From contig JACCIC010000123.1 in assembly GCA_018907035.1 (NCBI GenBank), positions 1,439,501 to 1,503,500 on the forward strand: DNA of 64,000 nt, given 5' to 3'. The position numbers were made by a program, and so were the translations under genes. This DNA is from Sycobia sp. Sy_11 (Eukaryota > Arthropoda > Insecta > Hymenoptera > Epichrysomallidae). Of this stretch, positions 1 to 8,870 are shown one piece after another. Within the stretch, counting starts at the first letter, position 1; each line of letters starts with the position of its first letter. The notes under the pieces were generated by a model. It saw only the letters and a program-made list of their open reading frames with translations. It was not told the DNA's origin and did no database searches.

Positions 1-175
1 TGACAAGCCTCATGAAGTCGCCGTTCTTTGTCTTGACTGACTGCACGAAAGTGGTGATCTGATCCAACGTATACTTCTAGAATGTGACCATCATTTGCGA
101 CTTGTTAGAAAAGAAACATCGGTGACCATAATAACGTCGCCAATGCCGACTCTGATTGAGTGGTGTACACTACAC
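1..175 (-). pseudogene. Possible BEL/Pao integrase C-terminal fragment
   Basis: Read on the minus strand, this stretch contains a short peptide beginning IGDVIMVTD, followed after one stop by a segment with V-x-S-V-K-T-K-N-G near its end. The order resembles the C-terminal beta-rich domain of BEL/Pao integrases (VGD-[LV]-V-L-[VI] followed by a V-R-V-V-x-V-R-T-x-x-G segment). At least one in-frame stop is visible and the window edge cuts the rest. The match is by eye on a short degenerate stretch, so the assignment is tentative; it could be noise. Confidence 0.3.
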
Positions 176-575
176 TCGAAATTAATCGGACGAAGCCGTT
201 TCAATAACTTCAAACCGATATTTTAACTTTCATTACATTCTTTAATATTAAAAGCTGTTTATATAAAGGAAATGGGACACTAACGATTTTCGAAGGACAA
301 TTGACTTGTCAATTTTATTCTTCGTAAGAAGTAGACACGCATAGCAGTATTTCGTCTACTATATAGAGGTGCATCAATAAATATTTTTATCACTATTACA
401 GTTTTTATATGTGGTATAATATAAAAATGTAGTATAATATTATACTAAAATAATGACAGTCAGACTGTCCTTGTTTATAATCTCAAAGAAACTGAAATAG
501 AAATTACTACTATAATTAATTAGAATAATAATAAATTAGATTAGATTAAAGATTAAGAATAATAAAAATAAACTT
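176..575. other. AT-rich, one PLE-like motif
   Basis: No gene is seen. At about 453-475 lies ataatgacagtcagactg followed by tccttgttt, the same palindromic motif found in every PLE terminal region of this window, so part of this stretch is probably an old PLE pseudo-LTR remnant on the minus strand. Confidence 0.5.
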
Positions 576-757
576 TATTCTATGTTAGCGGAGGACAACT
601 TGACTGTGCCCACTACCATAAATTTAAATGTTTCTTCGCTGCCCAACGTTTCAAACCATTACGGTTCATATTCAATGACTAAACTGTTGTGAATCGAAGG
701 AAGATTAAAATTTAAGGTGGTGGGGAAAATAAGGTTGTCCTTTGCTAACATAGAATA
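576..757. repeat. Foldback element enclosing a hammerhead-like relic
   Basis: The ends are inverted repeats: ttctatgttagc at 578 and gctaacatagaa ending at 755. Complementarity continues inward (cccactacc...ttcttcg against cgaagga...ggtggtgggg), giving arms of roughly 65 bp around a ~55-bp loop. The loop holds, on the minus strand (680-641), a stem-II-like hairpin aacc-gtaat-ggtt followed by GAAACGTTGGGC. That is the 3' half of the PLE hammerheads found elsewhere here. The CUGAUGA half is not intact (TTGAATATGA). It may derive from a collapsed inverted PLE dimer. Confidence 0.5.
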
Positions 758-820
758 TAGTATATTTTTTTATGTGTCAATTTTATTTTAATATCTGTTA
801 TGCTATTTGCAATTTTTTAC

Positions 821-833
821 TTGTATAACATTA
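821..833. repeat. Target-site duplication, left copy (13 bp)
   Basis: TTGTATAACATTA abuts the outermost base of the four-copy PLE block and is repeated exactly at 811 modulo the insert, at 11811-11823. The first four bases (TTGT) could also belong to the element end on the right, so the true duplication is 9-13 bp. Confidence 0.8.
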
Positions 834-1288
834 ATTAATAAATATTTTTTATTGGTCTTACAGTCCAATCAATTTCAACCAAAAATAAAATAAAATAAAA
901 ATAAAAATAAAAATAAAATAAAAATAAAAATAAAAATAAAATAAAAATAAAAACTAAAAAATAAAAAATAAAAATTAAAAATAAAAATTAAATTAAAAAT
1001 TAAATTAAAATGATAATGACAGTCAGACTGTCCTTGTTTATATTCACCCCCGTAGACTAATCTGAAAATAAAATATTAGCTGAAAAAATTCTTTGTTAGT
1101 AAAGTGCAGTCTGACTGTCCCCAACACCCTTACCTAATTGAAGACTTGTCCAACGTTTCGAGCTCGCTACGGCTCCTCATCAGGGACTAATCTAAACCTT
1201 ATATTCTAATCTATATATACTCATCCCCACCACCAAATTTCGTAAATTAAATATAAATTCCCCCTCTACACAAATTGTCCAAAACCAA
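834..1288 (-). repeat. Pseudo-LTR, 3' end of PLE copy 1
   Basis: On the minus strand this holds, in order: the TATA-like box (1219-1211), hammerhead ribozyme (1187-1148), intron-like segment with donor GTAAGG and branch-like TACTAAC, palindromic ggacagtctgactgtc, a long (TTTTA/TTTTTA)n tract (about 1011-887), the gattggactgtaagaccaat block, and a terminus at …atatttattaat. It is the downstream terminal repeat of copy 1 and lacks the final ~40 bp present in the internal repeats. Confidence 0.8.
1148..1187 (-). ncRNA. Type I hammerhead ribozyme (PLE copy 1)
   Basis: Minus strand: stem I GUCC (1187-1184), CUGAUGA core (1183-1177), stem II hairpin with GAGC/GCUC, GAAAC, then GUU and the 3' stem I strand GGAC. 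All catalytic-core bases are present. Stem III is only ACGU with no loop, self-complementary, so activity would be expected as a dimer. Predicted cleavage lies between 1152 and 1151. Hammerheads in PLE pseudo-LTRs are an established family trait. Confidence 0.85.
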
Positions 1289-3739
1289 TCAATTTAATAA
1301 GGAATGATAAACACTGTCCAATCTACCAGACTCTAACATTAAATTCACATTATTTCGATTCTTGGAAATGTGAATACTTTCAAGACTCTCCCGTTTATAC
1401 TTATTATTAATACCATATTCCAAAATATCCACATTCACAAAATCAAAAGAATGTAAAAACTTTAAACAATGCTCTTTTAAACCAGAAGTAATATGTGAGC
1501 TACGTAAACTATATTTATGCTCATAAATTCTCTTTTTTAAATATCTACCTGTTTGTCCAATATAGTATTTATCACAATCCATGCAATTAATCTTGTAAAC
1601 AACTCCTGATTTTAAGCATAAATCATCCTTATCTTTGCAATTATTAAACAATCTACTTAAATTATTGCGATTTTTAAAGAAAATTTGAATGTTATATTTC
1701 CGAAAATTTCTTTTTATTCTTTCAGATAATCCTCGAACATATGGTAAGACAATAATTTTGCCTCCGTTAAAATCAATTCCTGCACTATGTCTATTTTCGG
1801 TATTATAAATTTCAAACAATCTCTCAGCAATCAATCTATTAATAAATTGAATTGGATAGCCATTATTAATAAAAGTCTCTCTTACTATCTGTAAATTATT
1901 TTGTCTAAAATCTTTATGTGACAATTTAATTGCTCTGTCAATGACACCCCTCAATGCCCCAATTTTGTTTCCGAATTGGTGGTGTGAATTAAAATCTAAA
2001 AACCTACCTGACCAAGTAGGCTTTCTGTACCAATTAAGTTTTACCTTATTATTACTACATCTAATCACATTAACGTCCAAAAAACTTAACTGACTATTTA
2101 CTTCAACCTCCCTTGTAAATTTAATTCTGTCATGTACAGAATTGAAAACATCCACCATTTCATCCACAAAAACTTCTGGAACAATTGTAAAGATATCATC
2201 AACATATCTCTTAAATATCATTGGTTCAAAAAGCAATTTTGACAAGGCTATACTTTCCAACTTTTCCATAACTAAATTAGCTATAACCGGTGACAAAGGC
2301 GACCCCATTGGACATCCGTATTTTTGTTCATAAAATTTATTATCAAATGAAAAAATTGTGTTATTAAAAACCAAATTAATTGCTTTAATAAATTCATTCA
2401 TTGTCAATTTTGTATGCAAATTAATTTCATTCCACTTTTCCTGTATAATATCATTTAACAACTCTAAAGGTACATTTGTAAACAAAGATACTACATCCAA
2501 TGAAATCATCTTGTAGTTTTTCGGAATAACAATATCTTTCATTTCATTGTAAAAACACCAACTATCCTTAATGTAAGAACTAGTTCTTCCAACTATCTTA
2601 ACCAATATATTAGACAAAAATCTAGCAATATTATAAGTTGGGAAACCTATGGAAGATATTATTATTCTAAATGTCAGATTTTCTTTATGAATCTTGGGAA
2701 GCCCATAACATTTTGCCACAGTTCCATTTTCACATTTTAAATACTTATATGTAGTATCATTTATATATTCATTTCTTTTCCAATTATTTAATAACTCTTT
2801 CAAATTATTTTGTAGCTTAATGATATGTGGATTACCAATCTTCAAATAAGTACTATCATCATTTAATATATTATTTATACAATTTATGTAATCAATTTTA
2901 TTGGAAGCTACAGTTACATTACCTTTGTCGGCCTTTTGGAAGATTATATTAGGGTTATTTTTCAAAAAATTCTTCGCGGTAATCAAATCATGTATAAAAT
3001 TACTATTTAAAAAATTATCAAATTTATTTTCTCTTTTAAAATTACTAATGACATTAACCAAAGATGCCCTACATTCCTTTTTTACTTCATCATTTAAACC
3101 AAAAAGATTACTTTCAACCTCCGCGATGATTTCTTTGATCGGGAGATTACTTTTACAATATAATATTCCATGTTTGGCACCTTTAGACATGATGTTTATT
3201 ACTTCATTTGGTATCTCCTTGTCAGTTAGATTCCTAAACCAATTTTTATTGTTTGCATTGTTAAATTGATAGCTTTGAAATTGTTTTTTATTTCTTAAAC
3301 ATTCAAATTTCCTTTTTAGTGTTTGTCTATTAATATATTTTGTCTTAATAAAATGTTTGTTTTGACCAAGAAAAAATTCATGTAATTCATTTCTTTCTAT
3401 ATTTTGATATAAATAATGTTTAATCTTTAATAAATATCTATTTAAGGAATGAATCTGAATATGTAAATCTCTAATTTCTAAATTAAGTAATTTATTTTTG
3501 AAAAAGAAAATATTTTTCTTTAGATCATAACAAACATTATTACTATAAACCTGCAAAAAATATTCATCATGAAATCTATTATTAATGTGTACCGGAAATA
3601 TATTTGATTTCTTGCATCTAATAAGGAATGTAAGTTTTTCTTTAAGAATTACAACTTTTAAATTCATTTTAATCCATTTTGAACAATAATCTTTAATAGT
3701 ACTACCATATTTACAATAAATTTCTCTAAAATAAATCAT
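1289..3739 (-). CDS. PLE copy 1: reverse transcriptase / GIY-YIG endonuclease
   Basis: Uninterrupted 816-residue polyprotein of a Penelope-like element. Its translation shows no difference by eye from the plus-strand outer copy at 8871-11321. The N-terminal ~200 residues are basic and lack a recognised motif. The reverse transcriptase follows, with the PLE-typical LPKIHK motif (~347-352), GCPMGSPLSP (~475) and the catalytic YVDD at 512-515. After a Cys-containing linker comes the GIY-YIG endonuclease (~711-790), with VVYKI, YYIGQTGR and an R..EH segment. The length is normal for endonuclease-bearing PLEs. The enzyme should nick target DNA and reverse-transcribe element RNA in the nucleus. It could be functional. 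The start ATG is the first in-frame one and follows a leader just after the pseudo-LTR. Confidence 0.9.
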   Translation of the reverse strand: MIYFREIYCKYGSTIKDYCSKWIKMNLKVVILKEKLTFLIRCKKSNIFPVHINNRFHDEYFLQVYSNNVCYDLKKNIFFFKNKLLNLEIRDLHIQIHSLNRYLLKIKHYLYQNIERNELHEFFLGQNKHFIKTKYINRQTLKRKFECLRNKKQFQSYQFNNANNKNWFRNLTDKEIPNEVINIMSKGAKHGILYCKSNLPIKEIIAEVESNLFGLNDEVKKECRASLVNVISNFKRENKFDNFLNSNFIHDLITAKNFLKNNPNIIFQKADKGNVTVASNKIDYINCINNILNDDSTYLKIGNPHIIKLQNNLKELLNNWKRNEYINDTTYKYLKCENGTVAKCYGLPKIHKENLTFRIIISSIGFPTYNIARFLSNILVKIVGRTSSYIKDSWCFYNEMKDIVIPKNYKMISLDVVSLFTNVPLELLNDIIQEKWNEINLHTKLTMNEFIKAINLVFNNTIFSFDNKFYEQKYGCPMGSPLSPVIANLVMEKLESIALSKLLFEPMIFKRYVDDIFTIVPEVFVDEMVDVFNSVHDRIKFTREVEVNSQLSFLDVNVIRCSNNKVKLNWYRKPTWSGRFLDFNSHHQFGNKIGALRGVIDRAIKLSHKDFRQNNLQIVRETFINNGYPIQFINRLIAERLFEIYNTENRHSAGIDFNGGKIIVLPYVRGLSERIKRNFRKYNIQIFFKNRNNLSRLFNNCKDKDDLCLKSGVVYKINCMDCDKYYIGQTGRYLKKRIYEHKYSLRSSHITSGLKEHCLKFLHSFDFVNVDILEYGINNKYKRESLESIHISKNRNNVNLMLESGRLDSVYHSLLN

Positions 3740-4267
3740 GACATACCCCTTAATTTAAGTTAAATAGACCTTCTATTTTAAAACAATTGAATTGTACTTC
3801 TGTCGACTGCCCATATACAAATTAATAAATATTTTTTATTGGTCTTACAGTCCAATCAATTTCAACCAAAAATAAAATAAAATAAAAATAAAAATAAAAT
3901 AAAAATAAAATAAAAATAAAATAAAATAAAAACTAAAAAATAAAAAATAAAAATTAAAAATAAAAATTAAATTAAAAATTAAATTAAAATGATAATGACA
4001 GTCAGACTGTCCTTGTTTATATTCACCCCCGTAGACTAATCTGAAAATAAAATATTAGCTGAAAAAATTCTTTGTTAGTAAAGTGCAGTCTGACTGTCCC
4101 CAACACCCTTACCTAATTGAAGACTTGTCCAACGTTTCGAGCTCGCTACGGCTCCTCATCAGGGACTAATCTAAACCTTATATTCTAATCTATATATACT
4201 CATCCCCACCACCAAATTTCGTAAATTAAATATAAATTCCCCCTCTACACAAATTGTCCAAAACCAA
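3740..4267 (-). repeat. Pseudo-LTR between PLE copies 2 and 1
   Basis: This serves as the 3' repeat of copy 2 and the 5' repeat of copy 1, so it is the natural promoter region for the full-length copy 1. On the minus strand: TATA-like box, hammerhead (4166-4127), short intron, palindromic motif, A-rich tract (differing from copy 1's), AATAAA-bearing terminus, then an extra ~100 bp with cagtcgacagaagtacaatt and the leader to the ATG at 3739. Confidence 0.8.
4127..4166 (-). ncRNA. Type I hammerhead ribozyme (PLE copy 2/1 junction)
   Basis: Same 40-nt sequence and fold as at 1148-1187. Predicted cleavage lies between 4131 and 4130. Distance to the copy 1 cleavage site is 2,979 nt, which would be the length of one excised RNA unit if a tandem transcript were cut by both ribozymes. 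Confidence 0.85.
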
Positions 4268-6441
4268 TCAATTTAATAAGGAATGATAAACACTGTCCAA
4301 TCTACCAGACTCTAACATTAAATTCACATTATTTCGATTCTTGGAAATGTGAATACTTTCAAGACTCTCCCGTTTATACTTATTATTAATACCATATTCC
4401 AAAATATCCACATTCACAAAATCAAAAGAATGTAAAAACTTTAAACAATGCTCTTTTAAACCAGAAGTAATATGTGAGCTACGTAAACTATATTTATGCT
4501 CATAAATTCTCTTTTTTAAATATCTACCTGTTTGTCCAATATAGTATTTATCACAATCCATGCAATTAATCTTGTAAACAACTCCTGATTTTAAGCATAA
4601 ATCATCCTTATCTTTGCAATTATTAAACAATCTACTTAAATTATTGCGATTTTTAAAGAAAATTTGAATGTTATATTTCCGAAAATTTCTTTTTATTCTT
4701 TCAGATAATCCTCGAACATATGGTAAGACAATAATTTTGCCTCCGTTAAAATCAATTCCTGCACTATGTCTATTTTCGGTATTATAAATTTCAAACAATC
4801 TCTCAGCAATCAATCTATTAATAAATTGAATTGGATAGCCATTATTAATAAAAGTCTCTCTTACTATCTGTAAATTATTTTGTCTAAAATCTTTATGTGA
4901 CAATTTAATTGCTCTGTCAATGACACCCCTCAATGCCCCAATTTTGTTTCCGAATTGGTGGTGTGAATTAAAATCTAAAAACCTACCTGACCAAGTAGGC
5001 TTTCTGTACCAATTAAGTTTTACCTTATTATTACTACATCTAATCACATTAACGTCCAAAAAACTTAACTGACTATTTACTTCAACCTCCCTTGTAAATT
5101 TAATTCTGTCATGTACAGAATTGAAAACATCCACCATTTCATCCACAAAAACTTCTGGAACAATTGTAAAGATATCATCAACATATCTCTTAAATATCAT
5201 TGGTTCAAAAAGCAATTTTGACAAGGCTATACTTTCCAACTTTTCCATAACTAAATTAGCTATAACCGGTGACAAAGGCGACCCCATTGGACATCCGTAT
5301 TTTTGTTCATAAAATTTATTATCAAATGAAAAAATTGTGTTATTAAAAACCAAATTAATTGCTTTAATAAATTCATTCATTGTCAATTTTGTATGCAAAT
5401 TAATTTCATTCCACTTTTCCTGTATAATATCATTTAACAACTCTAAAGGTACATTTGTAAACAAAGATACTACATCCAATGAAATCATCTTGTAGTTTTT
5501 CGGAATAACAATATCTTTCATTTCATTGTAAAAACACCAACTATCCTTAATGTAAGAACTAGTTCTTCCAACTATCTTAACCAATATATTAGACAAAAAT
5601 CTAGCAATATTATAAGTTGGGAAACCTATGGAAGATATTATTATTCTAAATGTCAGATTTTCTTTATGAATCTTGGGAAGCCCATAACATTTTGCCACAG
5701 TTCCATTTTCACATTTTAAATACTTATATGTAGTATCATTTATATATTCATTTCTTTTCCAATTATTTAATAACTCTTTCAAATTATTTTGTAGCTTAAT
5801 GATATGTGGATTACCAATCTTCAAATAAGTACTATCATCATTTAATATATTATTTATACAATTTATGTAATCAATTTTATTGGAAGCTACAGTTACATTA
5901 CCTTTGTCGGCCTTTTGGAAGATTATATTAGGGTTATTTTTCAAAAAATTCTTCGCGGTAATCAAATCATGTATAAAATTACTATTTAAAAAATTATCAA
6001 ATTTATTTTCTCTTTTAAAATTACTAATGACATTAACCAAAGATGCCCTACATTCCTTTTTTACTTCATCATTTAAACCAAAAAGATTACTTTCAACCTC
6101 CGCGATGATTTCTTTGATCGGGAGATTACTTTTACAATATAATATTCCATGTTTGGCACCTTTAGACATGATGTTTATTACTTCATTTGGTATCTCCTTG
6201 TCAGTTAGATTCCTAAACCAATTTTTATTGTTTGCATTGTTAAATTGATAGCTTTGAAATTGTTTTTTATTTCTTAAACATTCAAATTTCCTTTTTAGTG
6301 TTTGTCTATTAATATATTTTGTCTTAATAAAATGTTTGTTTTGACCAAGAAAAAATTCATGTAATTCATTTCTTTCTATATTTTGATATAAATAATGTTT
6401 AATCTTTAATAAATATCTATTTAAGGAATGAATCTGAATAT
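4268..6441 (-). pseudogene. PLE copy 2, 5'-truncated
   Basis: The same coding sequence as copy 1 from about residue 93 to the end, with reverse transcriptase and GIY-YIG domains uninterrupted. Homology stops at 6441, corresponding to base 9148 of the plus-strand full copy, so the first ~277 coding bases and the start codon are missing. An open frame continues beyond to 6727, but that part is antisense of copy 3 and is not protein-coding. Truncation at the 5' end is what target-primed reverse transcription produces. Confidence 0.85.
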
Positions 6442-6446
6442 TATAT
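6161..6446. other. Centre of the PLE palindrome
   Basis: Bases 6161-6441 are the part of copy 2 that copy 3 lacks. The two copies join through five bases (tatat, 6442-6446). The junction string gaatattatat recurs at about 6461-6471 inside copy 3, 13 bp or so downstream, so the join may have been templated. Opposing 5' ends meet here, so the centre is the last-synthesised end of both copies. Confidence 0.75.
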
Positions 6447-8339
6447 GGTGCCAAACATGGAATATTATATTGTAAAAGTAATCTCCCGATCAAAGAAATC
6501 ATCGCGGAGGTTGAAAGTAATCTTTTTGGTTTAAATGATGAAGTAAAAAAGGAATGTAGGGCATCTTTGGTTAATGTCATTAGTAATTTTAAAAGAGAAA
6601 ATAAATTTGATAATTTTTTAAATAGTAATTTTATACATGATTTGATTACCGCGAAGAATTTTTTGAAAAATAACCCTAATATAATCTTCCAAAAGGCCGA
6701 CAAAGGTAATGTAACTGTAGCTTCCAATAAAATTGATTACATAAATTGTATAAATAATATATTAAATGATGATAGTACTTATTTGAAGATTGGTAATCCA
6801 CATATCATTAAGCTACAAAATAATTTGAAAGAGTTATTAAATAATTGGAAAAGAAATGAATATATAAATGATACTACATATAAGTATTTAAAATGTGAAA
6901 ATGGAACTGTGGCAAAATGTTATGGGCTTCCCAAGATTCATAAAGAAAATCTGACATTTAGAATAATAATATCTTCCATAGGTTTCCCAACTTATAATAT
7001 TGCTAGATTTTTGTCTAATATATTGGTTAAGATAGTTGGAAGAACTAGTTCTTACATTAAGGATAGTTGGTGTTTTTACAATGAAATGAAAGATATTGTT
7101 ATTCCGAAAAACTACAAGATGATTTCATTGGATGTAGTATCTTTGTTTACAAATGTACCTTTAGAGTTGTTAAATGATATTATACAGGAAAAGTGGAATG
7201 AAATTAATTTGCATACAAAATTGACAATGAATGAATTTATTAAAGCAATTAATTTGGTTTTTAATAACACAATTTTTTCATTTGATAATAAATTTTATGA
7301 ACAAAAATACGGATGTCCAATGGGGTCGCCTTTGTCACCGGTTATAGCTAATTTAGTTATGGAAAAGTTGGAAAGTATAGCCTTGTCAAAATTGCTTTTT
7401 GAACCAATGATATTTAAGAGATATGTTGATGATATCTTTACAATTGTTCCAGAAGTTTTTGTGGATGAAATGGTGGATGTTTTCAATTCTGTACATGACA
7501 GAATTAAATTTACAAGGGAGGTTGAAGTAAATAGTCAGTTAAGTTTTTTGGACGTTAATGTGATTAGATGTAGTAATAATAAGGTAAAACTTAATTGGTA
7601 CAGAAAGCCTACTTGGTCAGGTAGGTTTTTAGATTTTAATTCACACCACCAATTCGGAAACAAAATTGGGGCATTGAGGGGTGTCATTGACAGAGCAATT
7701 AAATTGTCACATAAAGATTTTAGACAAAATAATTTACAGATAGTAAGAGAGACTTTTATTAATAATGGCTATCCAATTCAATTTATTAATAGATTGATTG
7801 CTGAGAGATTGTTTGAAATTTATAATACCGAAAATAGACATAGTGCAGGAATTGATTTTAACGGAGGCAAAATTATTGTCTTACCATATGTTCGAGGATT
7901 ATCTGAAAGAATAAAAAGAAATTTTCGGAAATATAACATTCAAATTTTCTTTAAAAATCGCAATAATTTAAGTAGATTGTTTAATAATTGCAAAGATAAG
8001 GATGATTTATGCTTAAAATCAGGAGTTGTTTACAAGATTAATTGCATGGATTGTGATAAATACTATATTGGACAAACAGGTAGATATTTAAAAAAGAGAA
8101 TTTATGAGCATAAATATAGTTTACGTAGCTCACATATTACTTCTGGTTTAAAAGAGCATTGTTTAAAGTTTTTACATTCTTTTGATTTTGTGAATGTGGA
8201 TATTTTGGAATATGGTATTAATAATAAGTATAAACGGGAGAGTCTTGAAAGTATTCACATTTCCAAGAATCGAAATAATGTGAATTTAATGTTAGAGTCT
8301 GGTAGATTGGACAGTGTTTATCATTCCTTATTAAATTGA
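6447..8339 (+). pseudogene. PLE copy 3, 5'-truncated
   Basis: Homology with the plus-strand full copy begins at 6447 (equivalent to 9429), removing the first ~558 coding bases, including the start codon. The rest keeps the frame through the reverse transcriptase (YVDD) and GIY-YIG domains to the normal stop. It is truncated more deeply than its mirror partner (4268-6441) by 281 bp, so the palindrome was not formed by simple fold-back copying of one arm. Confidence 0.85.
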
Positions 8340-8408
8340 TTGGTTTTGGACAATTTGTGTAGAGGGGGAATTTATATTTAATTTACGAAATTTGGTGGTG
8401 GGGATGAG

Positions 8409-8443
8409 TATATATAGATTAGAATATAAGGTTTAGATTAGTC
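8409..8443 (+). promoter_or_regulatory. TATA box and initiator-like motif upstream of the ribozyme
   Basis: TATATATAG at 8409-8417 lies 31 bp before the A (8440) of TTAGTC, a 5/6 match to the arthropod initiator TCAKTY. This is the normal TATA-to-start spacing, so transcription should begin at or next to the first base of the hammerhead. The block is conserved in the divergent copies near 14130 and 28443 and in the fragment at 24688-25164. Confidence 0.6.
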
Positions 8444-8480
8444 CCTGATGAGGAGCCGTAGCGAGCTCGAAACGTTGGAC
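8441..8480 (+). ncRNA. Type I hammerhead ribozyme (PLE copy 3/4)
   Basis: Stem I GUCC/GGAC (8441-8444 with 8477-8480), CUGAUGA 8445-8451, stem II GAGC…GCUC with one unpaired G, GAAA, stem III ACGU without a loop, cleavage predicted between U8476 and G8477. All core nucleotides are conserved. If transcription starts at A8440, self-cleavage would remove a 37-nt leader including the cap. Confidence 0.85.
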
Positions 8481-8494
8481 AAGTCTTCAATTAG

Positions 8495-8576
8495 GTAAGG
8501 GTGTTGGGGACAGTCAGACTGCACTTTACTAACAAAGAATTTTTTCAGCTAATATTTTATTTTCAGATTAGTCTAC
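8495..8576 (+). other. Predicted 82-nt intron in the PLE leader
   Basis: Donor TTAG/GTAAGG at 8495, a perfect TACTAAC branch-site sequence at 8527-8533, and acceptors after tttttcag (8548) and attttcag (8576). The second gives an 82-nt intron with a 44-nt branch-to-acceptor distance; the first would give 54 nt. PLE introns in the 5' region are known in the family. The donor is 18 nt downstream of the ribozyme cleavage site. The acceptor region is retained in all subfamilies seen here. Confidence 0.6.
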
Positions 8577-8870
8577 GGGGGTGAATATAAACAAGGACAG
8601 TCTGACTGTCATTATCATTTTAATTTAATTTTTAATTTAATTTTTATTTTTAATTTTTATTTTTTATTTTTTAGTTTTTATTTTATTTATTTTTATTTTA
8701 TTTTTATTTATTTTTATTTTATTTTTATTTTATTTTATTTTTGGTTGAAATTGATTGGACTGTAAGACCAATAAAAAATATTTATTAATTTGTATATGGG
8801 CAGTCGACAGAAGTACAATTCAATTGTTTTAAAATAGAAGGTCTATTTAACTTAAATTAAGGGGTATGTC

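Larger units (their letters stand above)
8341..8870 (+). repeat. Pseudo-LTR between PLE copies 3 and 4
   Basis: The best example of the complete terminal repeat and the 5' control region of full-length copy 4. In order: stop-proximal gagggggaattt, TATA-like box, hammerhead, intron, palindromic motif, T-rich (ATTTT)n tract at about 8621-8742, attggactgtaagaccaat block with AATAAA, and 3' extension gcagtcgacagaagtacaattcaattg leading to the ATG at 8871. Its T-rich tract differs from the outer repeat at 11603-11729. Confidence 0.8.

Noticed and set aside
887..1011. CRISPR-like regular array in the TAAAA-rich tracts
   Set aside because: Simple-sequence repeats without spacers, in a eukaryotic TE.
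2142..2333. 63-residue antisense open frame over the YVDD region, repeated in each copy
   Set aside because: Shadow of the PLE ORF; no start context or independent conservation.
2901..3269. 122-residue plus-strand open frame, repeated at 5880 and inverted at 9341
   Set aside because: Antisense of the reverse transcriptase coding sequence, recurring only because the PLE recurs.
6442..6727. N-terminal ~95 residues of the 819-codon minus-strand open frame 4268-6727, as a fused domain
   Set aside because: It is the antisense of copy 3 read across the palindrome centre; the same peptide appears antisense to every PLE copy.
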